Shown here in pieces: positions 15,570-24,538 of a DNA stretch of 64,000 nt. Where the stretch lies: contig NZ_CP013417.1 of the NCBI RefSeq assembly GCF_001524445.2, positions 930,001-994,000 on the forward strand, written 5' to 3'. Below the pieces are notes generated by a model that worked only from the letters and a program-made list of their open reading frames with translations, ran no database searches and had not been told where the DNA came from. This DNA is from Burkholderia savannae (GTDB lineage: Bacteria > Pseudomonadota > Gammaproteobacteria > Burkholderiales > Burkholderiaceae). Positions within the stretch are counted from its first letter, which is position 1, and every line of letters begins with the position of its first letter. A program made the position numbers and the translations under genes.

Positions 15570-18272
15570 TCAGGCGAGCGCCTTCTCGACGATCTCCCGC
15601 ACGTCGCGCGACTGCGCGTTCGCGGCGACACGCTCGAGCGCGTCGCGCATCTTGTCGCGCAGCGCCGGCGTGAAGCGGCGCCAGAGCTCGAGCGCGCGCG
15701 CGAGCCGCGCGGCGACCTGCGGATTGAGCGCGTCGAGCGCGAGCACCTGGTCGGCCCAGAACGCGTAGCCCGAACCGTCGGCCGCGTGGAACTGCGCCGG
15801 ATTCGCCGAACAGAAGCCGAAGATCAGCGAGCGCGCGCGGTTCGGATTCTTCAGGTTGAACGCCGGATGCGCGAGCAGCTTGCGCACGACGTCGAGCGTC
15901 GGATGCTCGGGCGTGCCGCGCCGCGTCGCCTGCATCGAGAACCACTTGTCGATCACGAGCGCTTCCTTCTCGAAGCGGCGGTAGAAATCGTCGAGCGCGC
16001 GATCGGCGGCGCGCGCGGCGTCGGCCGAGCCGGCGGCCGCCGACAGCAGCGCGACGAGCGCGGCCGAGCGGTCGGTCATGTTGTTCGCGGCGTCGTATTG
16101 CGCGTTCGCGAGACGGACCGCGTCGGCCGGCTCGTCGAGCTCGGCGAGATACGCGAGCGCGAGGTTCTTCAGCGCGCGGCGGCCGGAGTCGTCGGGCGTC
16201 GGCGCATACGCGCCCGGCGTCTGGTGGCGCTCGTGCACCGCGAGCCACTCGTCGCGCAGCGCGGTCGCGAGCTGGCGCCGCACGAACTGGCGCGCGCGAT
16301 GGACGGCGGCCGGATCGGCTTGCGTCATCTGGTCGGCGAGATAGGCCTCCGACGGCAGCGTGAGCGCGAGCTCGCGGAACGCGGGCGACAGCGTGTCGTC
16401 CGTCAGCACGCGCTTGAACGCGGCGACGAACGCGTCGTCGAGCGCGAGCGGCTGCTGCGCGGCCGCGCGCGCGGCAAGCGTGAGCAGCGCGCGCGTCGCG
16501 AGGCGCTGGCCCGCTTCCCAGCGGTTGAACGGATCGCTGTCGTGCGCGAGCAGGAACGCGAGCTCCTCGTCACGGTAGTCGTATTCGACGATCACGGGCG
16601 CCGAGAAATTGCGCAGCAGCGACGGCAGCGGCGCTTCGTCGACGTCGACGAACGTGAACGTCGTTTCCGTGTCGGTCAGTTCGAGCACGCGCGTCGTGCC
16701 CGACGCGGCCGTCTCGCCTTCGAGCCGCAGCGGCAGGTCGCGGCCGTCGGCGCCGATCAGGCCGATCGCGAACGGAATCAGCAGCGGCCCGTTCTGCGTG
16801 TCGCGCGCGGCGGGCGCGGCTTCGCCGTAGCCTTGCCGCAGCGTCACCGAATAGCGCTTCGCGGCGGCGTCGTACGCGGTGCGGACCGTCACGCGCGGCG
16901 TGCCCGCCTGGCTATACCAGCGCTCGAACTGAGCGAGGTCGCGGCCGTTCGCGTCGGCCAGCGCGTGCCGAAAGTCGTCGCAGGTGACCGCCTGGCCGTC
17001 GTGGCGCTGGAAGTACAGATCCATTCCCTTGCGAAAACCGTCGCGGCCGAACAGCGTCTGATACATCCGCACGACTTCCGCGCCTTTCTCGTAGACGGTC
17101 ATCGTGTAGAAGTTGTTGATCTCGACGTAGCTCTCGGGCCGCACCGGGTGCGCCATCGGGCCCGCATCCTCGGCGAACTGGAGCTGGCGCAGCACGCGCA
17201 CGTCCTCGATCCGCTTGACCGCGCGCGCCGCGGCATGCTCGCCGTCGCCCGCCGACATGTCGGCCGAGAACTCCTGGTCGCGGAACACGGTGAGGCCTTC
17301 CTTCAGGCTCAACTGGAACCAGTCGCGGCAGGTCACGCGGTTGCCGGTCCAGTTGTGGAAATACTCGTGGCCGACGACCGATTCGATGTTCGCGAAGTCG
17401 ACGTCGGTCGCCGTTTCCGGATTCGCGAGCACGTACTTCGTGTTGAAGATGTTGAGCCCCTTGTTCTCCATCGCGCCCATGTTGAAGTCGCCGACGGCGA
17501 CGATCATGAAACGGTCGAGATCGAGCTCGAGGCCGAAGCGCTTTTCGTCCCAGCGGATCGAATGGATCAGCGAATCCATCGCGTGGCGGGTCTTGTCGAG
17601 ATCGTGCGGCTCGACCCACACCTGCAGCAGCTTTTCCTTGCCGCTGCCCGAGGTGATCTTTTCCTCGAGCTTGACGAGCTTGCCCGCGACGAGCGCGAAC
17701 AGATAGCTCGGCTTCTTGAACGGGTCTTCCCATTTCGCGAAGTGGCGGCCGCCCGGCAGCCCGCCGGAATCGACGAGGTTGCCGTTCGACAGCAGCACCG
17801 GGTACGCGGCCTCGTCCGCGCGCAGCGTGACCGTGTACGACGCCATCACGTCGGGACGGTCGACGAAGTAGGTGATGCGGCGAAAGCCTTCCGCCTCGCA
17901 CTGCGTGAAGAAATTGCCGCTCGACACGTACAGGCCGGACAGCGTCGTGTTCGATTCGGGCGCGCACGCGTTCTCGATCGTGAGCTCGAACGCGTCGGGC
18001 ACGTTCTCGACGGTGAGGCCGTGCTCGTGCGCGCGCACGGCGTCGTACGGCCTGCCGTCGAGCCGCGCGCCGACGAACTCGAGCGCTTCGCCTATCAGCT
18101 CGAAGTGCGGCGCGGGCGCGGCGTCCGGGTTGCGACGCACGCGCATCGTGTTCTTGACGATCGTGCGCGCCGGCTCGAGATCGAATTCGAGCGCGACGGC
18201 GTCGATCAGGAACGCAGGCGGCGTGTAGTCGCTGCGGCGGATCACGGCGGATGGAGCGGCGGTATCGGACAT
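15570..18272 (-). CDS. pepN: Aminopeptidase N (M1 metallopeptidase)
   Basis: A 900-residue enzyme from the ATG at 18272 (MSDTAAPSAVIRRSDYTPPA). It contains the M1 exopeptidase motif GAMENKGLN (about residue 270) and the zinc site HEYFHNWTGNRVT (HEXXH, about residue 305) with a downstream LKEGLTVFRDQEF supplying the third zinc ligand. The C-terminal helical half matches the PepN type (alanyl aminopeptidase), which removes N-terminal residues from peptides in the cytoplasm. Longer in-frame starts add sequence unlike the family. A 902-codon antisense open frame across the same bases is a GC-bias shadow. Confidence 0.96.
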   Translation of the reverse strand: MSDTAAPSAVIRRSDYTPPAFLIDAVALEFDLEPARTIVKNTMRVRRNPDAAPAPHFELIGEALEFVGARLDGRPYDAVRAHEHGLTVENVPDAFELTIENACAPESNTTLSGLYVSSGNFFTQCEAEGFRRITYFVDRPDVMASYTVTLRADEAAYPVLLSNGNLVDSGGLPGGRHFAKWEDPFKKPSYLFALVAGKLVKLEEKITSGSGKEKLLQVWVEPHDLDKTRHAMDSLIHSIRWDEKRFGLELDLDRFMIVAVGDFNMGAMENKGLNIFNTKYVLANPETATDVDFANIESVVGHEYFHNWTGNRVTCRDWFQLSLKEGLTVFRDQEFSADMSAGDGEHAAARAVKRIEDVRVLRQLQFAEDAGPMAHPVRPESYVEINNFYTMTVYEKGAEVVRMYQTLFGRDGFRKGMDLYFQRHDGQAVTCDDFRHALADANGRDLAQFERWYSQAGTPRVTVRTAYDAAAKRYSVTLRQGYGEAAPAARDTQNGPLLIPFAIGLIGADGRDLPLRLEGETAASGTTRVLELTDTETTFTFVDVDEAPLPSLLRNFSAPVIVEYDYRDEELAFLLAHDSDPFNRWEAGQRLATRALLTLAARAAAQQPLALDDAFVAAFKRVLTDDTLSPAFRELALTLPSEAYLADQMTQADPAAVHRARQFVRRQLATALRDEWLAVHERHQTPGAYAPTPDDSGRRALKNLALAYLAELDEPADAVRLANAQYDAANNMTDRSAALVALLSAAAGSADAARAADRALDDFYRRFEKEALVIDKWFSMQATRRGTPEHPTLDVVRKLLAHPAFNLKNPNRARSLIFGFCSANPAQFHAADGSGYAFWADQVLALDALNPQVAARLARALELWRRFTPALRDKMRDALERVAANAQSRDVREIVEKALA

Positions 18273-18490
18273 GTCGATCGTGGGCTTAAGAAAGTAGGGG
18301 GCGCGCCGATCGGGCGGCGCGGCGGCAGGAGCCCATTGTACAAAGCCTTTGCGCGCGGTGCGCGGGGCGAACTTTTCGGCGCGCCGAACGGTCTTCGTAT
18401 TATCGGCGCGGTGCCCGCGCGGGCGGCGTATGATCCGGTCATCGCGACGCCCGGCCGGCCCGCGCGACGCCATCGATCAAGAGGACGAAC

Positions 18491-19195
18491 ATGAAACGCA
18501 ATCCCATCATCCGCGGCGCGGCATGGCTCGCGGGTGCCCTGATCGTGCTGCTGTCCGGCTGCACGTCCTACGTCACGACGCAGGTCACGGCGTTCTCGAA
18601 CTGGAGCGGCAGCGACGCGACGCGCACCTACGCGTTCGCCCGGACCGCCGAGCAGCAGAATAGCCTCGAGCAGTCGACTTACGAGCAGATCGTCGGCAAC
18701 GAGCTGTCGGCCTACGCATTCACCCGCGCGCCGGAGAAGGCCGCGCGCTATCTCGTCGGGCTCGCGTACGGCATCAAGAGCGATTGGGTGTCGGTGCCGC
18801 AGCCCGTCTACTACGACCCGTGGTTCGGCCCCGGCCCGTACTGGCGCGGCGGCCCGTGGGGGCCGTTCGGTCCGTGGGGACCGTTTCCGGCGGGCTACGT
18901 GAATCAGAGCTACCAGATCTTCCAGCGTTCGCTCGAAATCCGGATCACCGAGCGCGCGACGGGCAAGGAGGTCTATAACGTCGCCGCGCGCAACGCGGGC
19001 GAAGGCTCGTCGCTGCTGCAGGCGATGCCGTATCTCGCCCGCGCGGCGCTCGCCGATTTCCCGCTCGGCAACGGCACCGTGCGCACGGTGCGGCTGCCCG
19101 TCGACAAGAACGGCGCGCCCGCGCCGATGCCGTCGAACGAGCGCGCGGTGCCGGCCGCGCCCGCATCCGGCGCCGCCGCGGCGCCGGCGCGTTGA
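18491..19195 (+). CDS. DUF4136-type lipoprotein
   Basis: A 234-residue protein with a lipoprotein signal peptide (hydrophobic ALIVLLSGC, lipobox LSGC) followed by SYVTTQVTAFSNWSGSDATR, as in DUF4136 outer-membrane lipoproteins. A Gly/Pro/Trp-rich middle (about 115-140, repeated GPWGPF units) and an Ala/Pro-rich C-terminus follow. Function is unknown. It is divergent from pepN. Confidence 0.8.
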   Translation: MKRNPIIRGAAWLAGALIVLLSGCTSYVTTQVTAFSNWSGSDATRTYAFARTAEQQNSLEQSTYEQIVGNELSAYAFTRAPEKAARYLVGLAYGIKSDWVSVPQPVYYDPWFGPGPYWRGGPWGPFGPWGPFPAGYVNQSYQIFQRSLEIRITERATGKEVYNVAARNAGEGSSLLQAMPYLARAALADFPLGNGTVRTVRLPVDKNGAPAPMPSNERAVPAAPASGAAAAPAR

Positions 19196-19408
19196 GAGGC
19201 GGCCTGGCGTCGAGGCAGGTCGGCGGAGCGGGAAGCCGGTGGTCTGGGCGGCCGGTGAAGCGGCCGGGCCGGTCGAAGAAGCGGCATATCGGCGAAGCGG
19301 GCGCCGGGCCGGCGGACAACGGGCCGCTGCCTTCGCCGCGAGCCGCGGCCGTGCGCGGTGGGGCTGCGCCCACGAATGGTCCGTCTGCCTGATGCGGTTT
19401 TCGCGCCG

Positions 19409-19981
19409 TCAGGCGCCGCCGCGAACGAACGCGAGCGCGCCGAGCACGACGAACAGCACGGCCGCGATGGCATGGACGAGCTTCGTCGGCAGCTGGTGCG
19501 CGAAGCGGTCGCCGAGCAGGATCGCCGGCACGTTCGCGAGCATCATCCCGAACGTCGTGCCGGCGACGACGCCGACGTAATCCTGGAAGCGCGCGGCGAG
19601 CGCGACGGTCGCGATCTGCGTCTTGTCGCCCATTTCGGCAAGGAAGAACGCGACGAACGTCGCGCCGAACACGCCGAGACGCGAGCGGTTCGCGTTCGCC
19701 TCGGCGGCGTCGAGCTTGTCCGGCACGAGAATCCACAAGCCCATCCCGATGAACGAAATCGCGAGCGCCCAGCGCATCACCGACGGCGTCAGATACACGC
19801 CGAGCCACTCGCCGAGCGCGCCGGCGAACGCGTGATTGATCAGGGTCGCGGCGAGGACGCCGGCGATGATCGGCAGCGGCTTGCGGTAGCGGGCGGCGAG
19901 GACGAGAGAGAGCAACTGGGTCTTGTCGCCGATTTCGGCGAGGGCGACGGCGCCCGTCGAGATTAGGAAGGCTTGAGTCAC
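19409..19981 (-). CDS. UPF0016/GDT1-family transporter, probable manganese exporter
   Basis: About 190 residues with six membrane segments in two repeats, each carrying the signature E-x-G-D-K-T: ALAEIGDKTQ near residue 14 and FLAEMGDKTQ near 115. This is the TMEM165/GDT1 family, whose bacterial members export Mn2+. The start is the GTG at 19981 (frame reads VTQAFLISTGAVALAEIGDK). Upstream sequence matches a yybP-ykoY riboswitch, which senses Mn2+ and strongly supports the Mn2+ role. No neighbouring gene shares the transcript. Confidence 0.88.
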   Translation of the reverse strand: MTQAFLISTGAVALAEIGDKTQLLSLVLAARYRKPLPIIAGVLAATLINHAFAGALGEWLGVYLTPSVMRWALAISFIGMGLWILVPDKLDAAEANANRSRLGVFGATFVAFFLAEMGDKTQIATVALAARFQDYVGVVAGTTFGMMLANVPAILLGDRFAHQLPTKLVHAIAAVLFVVLGALAFVRGGA

Positions 19982-20039
19982 GGAATGAATATCCCAGGGC
20001 CTGGTTGAACGCGAGCGACGATTCGCCGCGCGCCGGGCC

Positions 20040-20187
20040 CATCTGCGGCGTGCGGTGAACCATCGGTCTCGCCAGGCCTTGCGGGCTGCGTCCGCCATGG
20101 CCGCGACGGCCAAGTCTGTTGACGGACGCCTCCGTCACGAGCGCGCCGGGCGGCGTCGGCTCAAGCGGAGCGGCTACTCCCCAATGA
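20040..20187 (-). ncRNA. yybP-ykoY manganese riboswitch
   Basis: On the minus strand upstream of the UPF0016 gene lie the conserved pieces of this riboswitch in order: GGGGAGTAGC (20173-20182), the GACGGAGGCGTCCGTCAACA stem and bulge, and CTGGCGAGACC (20065-20075). A TAGAAT -10 element at 20195-20200 would start transcription at the 5' end of the element. The known class binds Mn2+ and turns on exporter genes. Exact ends are approximate. Confidence 0.85.
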
Positions 20188-20662
20188 GGAGCGGATTCTA
20201 GCACGCCTTTTTTGCACGAAGGGAAGGATTGTTGCGTCGCGTTGCGTTGCGTCGCGTCGCGTGGAGCGAAGCGATGCTGGCAATCGATGTGGCGGGGATG
20301 CCGCCCGCACCGGCGCAGGCGGGCACGGCGGGCGGGGGCGGGCGCTGCGGGTTGCGGAGGACGGGCGGGGAAGCGTCGGGTTTCGGTCGAGTCCGATTTG
20401 AATCGGATCGAATCGGGTCGAATTGGGGAATCGGCGCGCCAGGGCGCGCGAGCGCGGTGCAGGCGCGGGCGCGGCAGCGAGCACGCGCCGCGTGTGTCGG
20501 CGATTCGACTCGTGCCGGCGTCTTTGCCGTCGCGACTGCTGCACCGCAGCGTCGCGCGCGGTCGTCGGTCGTGATTCGCACGTCAGTCGATGCGTGTCGC
20601 TTCAGCGGGGGGGCGCGGCGTGTTCCGCCGCCGAACGGTCGCCTGCCTGCGTGCTCGGCCGC
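20188..20662. other. Intergenic region upstream of the riboswitch
   Basis: About 475 bases between guaD and the Mn riboswitch, both transcribed leftward. It contains GTTGCGTCGC-type short repeats (20230-20265) and a TCGA/ATCGG-rich stretch (20388-20427) with a perfect TCCGATT-TG-AATCGGA hairpin at 20392-20407. No gene is supported. Confidence 0.55.
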
Positions 20663-21973
20663 TCAGCTCGCGTCGGCGCCGTCGCGCCGATGCACGCAGC
20701 GACCCGCCGCGTACGTGCGATAGACGGCGCGATCGTCGCCGAGCAGCGCGAGCGCGAACAGCAGCTCTTCGAGCGATTCCGCGCGCGCGGTGCGGCGCGC
20801 GAGCAGCGGCGTCGCGGTCGGATCGAGCACGACGAAGTCGGCCTCCGTGCGCGGCGCGAGCGTGCCGATCGTGTCCGCCAGCTCGAGCGCGTGCGCCGCG
20901 CCCGCCGTCGCGAGCCAGAACATGCGCGTCGCGCTCAGGTGATGGCCGGTCATCCGTGCGATCTTGTGCGCCTCGTTCATCGTCTGCAGCATCGAGAACG
21001 ACGTGCCGCCGCCGACGTCGGTCGCGAGCGTGACGGCCATCCGCTGCGCATTCGCGCGATCGAAATCGAACAGGCCGCTGCCGAGGAACAGGTTCGACGT
21101 CGGGCAGTGCGCGGCGATCGCGCCCGTTTCCGCGAAGCGCCGGCGATCGTCGTCGTCGAGATGAATGCAGTGGCCGTAGACCGCGCGGCGGCGCAGCAGG
21201 CCGTAGTGATCGTAGACGTCGAGATAGCTGCGCCGCTCGGGGAACAACTCGGCCGCCCAGCGGATTTCGTCGAGGTTCTCGGCGACGTGGCTCTGGATGA
21301 ACACGTCCGGATGAAGCTTCGCGAGCGCGCCGCACGCTTCGAGCTGCTCGTGCGTCGACGTCGGCGCGAAGCGCGGCGTGAGCGCGTACAGCTGCCGGCC
21401 GCGGCCGTGCCAGCGCGCGATCAGCTCGGCGCTGTCGTCGTAGCCCGATTGCGCGGTGTCGCGCAGGAACTCGGGGCAGTGGCGGTCCATCAGCACCTTG
21501 CCCGCGACCATCCGCAAACCGCGCGCGTCGCTTGCGTCGAAGAACGCATCGGCCGACTGCTTGTGCACGGTGCAGTAGACGAGCGCCGTCGTCGTGCCGC
21601 ACGCGAGCAGCGTGTCGAGGAAGAAGTCCGAGACGTCGCGCGCGTGCGCGGGATCGGCGAAACGCCGCTCGGTCGGGAACGTGTAGCGGTCGAGCCATGG
21701 CAGCAGGCCCGGCGCCGGCGACGCGATCATTTCGGTCTGCGGATAATGAACGTGCGTGTCGATGAAGCCGGGCACGATCAGCTTGTCGCGCATCTCGACG
21801 AGCGTCGCGCCCGGCGCGAGCCGCGGCGCGAGCGCCGCATGCGCGCCGGCCGCGACGACGCGCCCGTCGTCGACGATCACGAGGCCGTCTTCGTCGTACG
21901 CGGCCGCATTGTCCGATTGCGCGGGATCGCCGTCGAATCGCAAGAGGCGCGCGCGGAAAGCGGTTTGAGTCAT
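20663..21973 (-). CDS. guaD: Guanine deaminase
   Basis: A 436-residue amidohydrolase starting MTQTAFRARLLRFDGDPAQS. It shows the metal-binding GFIDTHVHYPQTEMIASP (HxH plus the guanine deaminase-specific PQ block), the central FIQSHVAENLDE, GHCIHLDDDD and the final metal Asp in LATDVGGGTSFSML. It hydrolyses guanine to xanthine. It is the last gene of a purine catabolism run (xdhC, deaminase, permease, guaD) and lies 25 bases after the permease gene. Confidence 0.94.
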   Translation of the reverse strand: MTQTAFRARLLRFDGDPAQSDNAAAYDEDGLVIVDDGRVVAAGAHAALAPRLAPGATLVEMRDKLIVPGFIDTHVHYPQTEMIASPAPGLLPWLDRYTFPTERRFADPAHARDVSDFFLDTLLACGTTTALVYCTVHKQSADAFFDASDARGLRMVAGKVLMDRHCPEFLRDTAQSGYDDSAELIARWHGRGRQLYALTPRFAPTSTHEQLEACGALAKLHPDVFIQSHVAENLDEIRWAAELFPERRSYLDVYDHYGLLRRRAVYGHCIHLDDDDRRRFAETGAIAAHCPTSNLFLGSGLFDFDRANAQRMAVTLATDVGGGTSFSMLQTMNEAHKIARMTGHHLSATRMFWLATAGAAHALELADTIGTLAPRTEADFVVLDPTATPLLARRTARAESLEELLFALALLGDDRAVYRTYAAGRCVHRRDGADAS

Positions 21974-21998
21974 CGTTGGGAATCCGTATCGATTGAAG

Positions 21999-23375
21999 TC
22001 AGAGCTGTGCGACGAGAAGCACCGACAGCGCGGCGACCACCCACATCGCCGGCTTTACTTCGTGGCGGCGGCCCGTGAAGAGCTTCAGCACGACGAACGC
22101 GAGGAAGCCGTACGCGATGCCTTCGGTGATCGAGTACGTGAGCGGGATCAGGATCATCGCGAGGAACGCGGGGATCGCCTCGTCGAAGCGATGCCATTCG
22201 ATCTTCGTGATCGATTCCATCATGAACACGCCGACGAGCACGAGCGCGGGCGCCGTCGCGATCGCGGGCACGAGCGAGAGCAGCGGCGACAGGAACAGGA
22301 ACGGCACGAAGCACAGGCCCGCGACCACCGCGACGAGCCCCGTGCGGCCGCCCGCCGAGATGCCCGCCGCAGATTCGATGTACGCGTTCGCGGGGCTCGT
22401 GCCGAGCGGCGCGGATACGACGGCCGAGAACGCGTCGACGATCATCGACTGGCGAATGTTGCGCGGATTGCCGTCGCGGTCGCGCAGGTTGCCCGCTTCC
22501 GAAATCGCCATGAACGTGGACAGCGCGTCGAAGAACGCGGTGAACAGCATCACGAAGATGAACGGCCAGTAAGCGAATTTCAGCGAGCCGAGCAGATCGA
22601 GCTGGCCGATCGCCGAGAAGTCCGGCGCAGCGACGAAGCCGTTCCAGTTGACGAGCGTCTTCACCGCGATCGCGGCGGGCCAGTACGCGCTGCCGTCGCC
22701 CCACACGCGGCCGATCGGGATCGCGAGCAGCGTGGTCGCGACGATGCCGAGCATGAGCGCGCCCGTCACGCGGCGCACGACGAGCACGGTCGTGATCGCG
22801 AGGCCGGCGAGGAACGTGACGATCACCGGATTGAGCGACGTCGCATGGACGATCGTCACCGGATCGCCGACGATGAACTTCGCGTTCACGAGCCCGATCA
22901 GGCTGATGAACAGGCCGATTCCGCACGACACCGCGTGCCGCAGGTTGGCCGGAATCGCGTCGACGACGAGCTTGCGCGCGTTGAACGCGGCGAGCGTCGC
23001 GAACAGCACGCCCGCCCAGAACACGCAGCCGAGCGCGGTTTGCCACGGCATTTTGCCGCCGTGGACCATCACGAACGTGAAGAGCGCGTTCATGCCCATG
23101 CCGGGCGCGACGAGCACCGGGTTGCGCGCGTAGAGTCCCATCGCGCAGCTGCCGAGGAAGCTGACGATCACGGTTGCCGTGAGCGCGGCCGAAAACGGCA
23201 CGCCCGCCTGCGACAGGATGCCGGGATTCACGACGATGATGTACATCGCCGTCAGGAACGTCGTCACGCCGGCGACGATCTCGGTGCGCAGCCGCGAGCC
23301 GGACTCGCGAATGCCGAAGCGGCGCTCGAGCGCCGAGCGCTTCGCGGGCGCGGCGGTGCCTTGATAGAGGTCCAT
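21999..23375 (-). CDS. NCS2-family purine permease (AzgA/PbuG type)
   Basis: A 458-residue membrane protein from the ATG at 23375, which has GGAGAG upstream. It contains the NCS2/AzgA signatures TEIVAGVTTFLTAMYIIVVN, APGMGMNALFTF and TSPANAYIESAAGISAGGRT, with about 12-14 membrane segments. This subfamily imports adenine, guanine or hypoxanthine by proton symport. It sits between the deaminase gene (96 bases) and guaD (25 bases), consistent with purine uptake for catabolism. Confidence 0.92.
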   Translation of the reverse strand: MDLYQGTAAPAKRSALERRFGIRESGSRLRTEIVAGVTTFLTAMYIIVVNPGILSQAGVPFSAALTATVIVSFLGSCAMGLYARNPVLVAPGMGMNALFTFVMVHGGKMPWQTALGCVFWAGVLFATLAAFNARKLVVDAIPANLRHAVSCGIGLFISLIGLVNAKFIVGDPVTIVHATSLNPVIVTFLAGLAITTVLVVRRVTGALMLGIVATTLLAIPIGRVWGDGSAYWPAAIAVKTLVNWNGFVAAPDFSAIGQLDLLGSLKFAYWPFIFVMLFTAFFDALSTFMAISEAGNLRDRDGNPRNIRQSMIVDAFSAVVSAPLGTSPANAYIESAAGISAGGRTGLVAVVAGLCFVPFLFLSPLLSLVPAIATAPALVLVGVFMMESITKIEWHRFDEAIPAFLAMILIPLTYSITEGIAYGFLAFVVLKLFTGRRHEVKPAMWVVAALSVLLVAQL

Positions 23376-23471
23376 CGTTAAGCTCTCCTCAGAGTCTCGT
23401 GTCGAGCGCATCGCGTCACGACGCGCGCGCTTTCGCGCGCCCCGCATGCAGCGCGCGCGTCGTTTCGGCCG

Positions 23472-24497
23472 TCAGGCCGCGTGCCAGTGCGCGTCGAGCT
23501 TCGCGATCAGCGCCGCGCGTTCGTCGGCGCTCACGAACGACGCGTCGAAGCCGTTCTTGATCACCGTGTAGACGTCGGCATCGCCAAGCTGCAGCGCGTC
23601 GACGGTCGCGAAGTAGTTTGCGTTGACGTAGCCGCCGAAATACGCGGGATCGTCGGAGTTGATCGTCACCGCGACGCCGCGGTCGAGCAGATCCTTCAGC
23701 GTGTGCTTCGTCAGGTCGTCGAACACGCAGAGCTTCAGGTTCGACAGCGGGCAGACGGTGAGCGCGATCTTCTCGTTCGCGAGACGTGCGACGAGCGCCG
23801 CGTCTTCCGCGCTGCGCACACCGTGATCGACGCGATCCACCTTCAGCACGTCGAGCGCTTGCGTCACGTAGTCGGGCGGGCCTTCCTCGCCCGCGTGCGC
23901 GACGAGCTTCAGGCCCCGCTCACGCGCCTTCTCGAACACGCGCGCGAACTTCGACGGCGGATTGCCGCGCTCGGACGAATCGAGGCCGACGCCCACGAGG
24001 CGCTGCGCGTAGCGATCGAAGAGGGGCAGCGCCGCTTCGAATGTCGCGAGCGCGTCCTCCTCGGACAGATGACGCAGGAAACACAGGATCAGCTTGCTCG
24101 AGAAGCCGCGCTTTTGCGCATCGGCGAGCGCGCGCTCGATGCCCGCGACGACGGTCTCGATCGGCACGCCGCGCTCGGTGTGCGTCTGCGGATCGAAGAA
24201 GATCTCCGCGTGCGCGACGTGATCGGCGAGCGCGCGCTCGACGTACGCGGCCGTCATGTCGTAGAAATCCTGCTCGGTGAGGAGCACGCTCGCGCCCGCG
24301 TAGTAGATGTCGAGGAACGACTGCAGATCGCTGAACGCATAGGCGGCGCGCAGCGCGTCGATCGAGTCGTATGCGAGCTTCACGCCGTTGCGTTGCGCGA
24401 GCTTGAAGATCAGCTCGGGCTCGAGCGAGCCTTCGATGTGGATGTGCAGCTCCGCTTTCGGCGCGCGGGCGATCTTGTCTTGGAATGTCGGGGTCAT
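23472..24497 (-). CDS. add: Adenosine deaminase family enzyme, probably an adenine deaminase
   Basis: A 341-residue amidohydrolase from the ATG at 24497. Metal and active-site motifs are intact: KAELHIHIEGSLEPEL (HxH), VAHAGEEGPP (zinc His and catalytic Glu), DHGVRS and TINSDDPAYFGGY (final Asp pair). It would normally be labelled adenosine deaminase. The HIHIEGSLEPEL and FDPQTHTERG blocks are instead those of the Aah1/PA0148-type adenine deaminases, so conversion of adenine to hypoxanthine is more likely; this is family inference. It lies 41 bases after xdhC and upstream of the permease. Confidence 0.85.
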   Translation of the reverse strand: MTPTFQDKIARAPKAELHIHIEGSLEPELIFKLAQRNGVKLAYDSIDALRAAYAFSDLQSFLDIYYAGASVLLTEQDFYDMTAAYVERALADHVAHAEIFFDPQTHTERGVPIETVVAGIERALADAQKRGFSSKLILCFLRHLSEEDALATFEAALPLFDRYAQRLVGVGLDSSERGNPPSKFARVFEKARERGLKLVAHAGEEGPPDYVTQALDVLKVDRVDHGVRSAEDAALVARLANEKIALTVCPLSNLKLCVFDDLTKHTLKDLLDRGVAVTINSDDPAYFGGYVNANYFATVDALQLGDADVYTVIKNGFDASFVSADERAALIAKLDAHWHAA

Positions 24498-24538
24498 CGT
24501 GGTGTCTGTATGCGTAACCTGGTTTGAATGACGGCGGC

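Noticed and set aside
15786..18494. A 902-codon open frame antisense to pepN
   Set aside because: Its product is Arg/Val/Glu-rich with no domain; it is the usual GC-bias shadow of a well-supported gene on the other strand.
19982..20113. A longer start for the UPF0016 gene
   Set aside because: The extra codons translate riboswitch sequence; the GTG at 19981 gives the family N-terminus.
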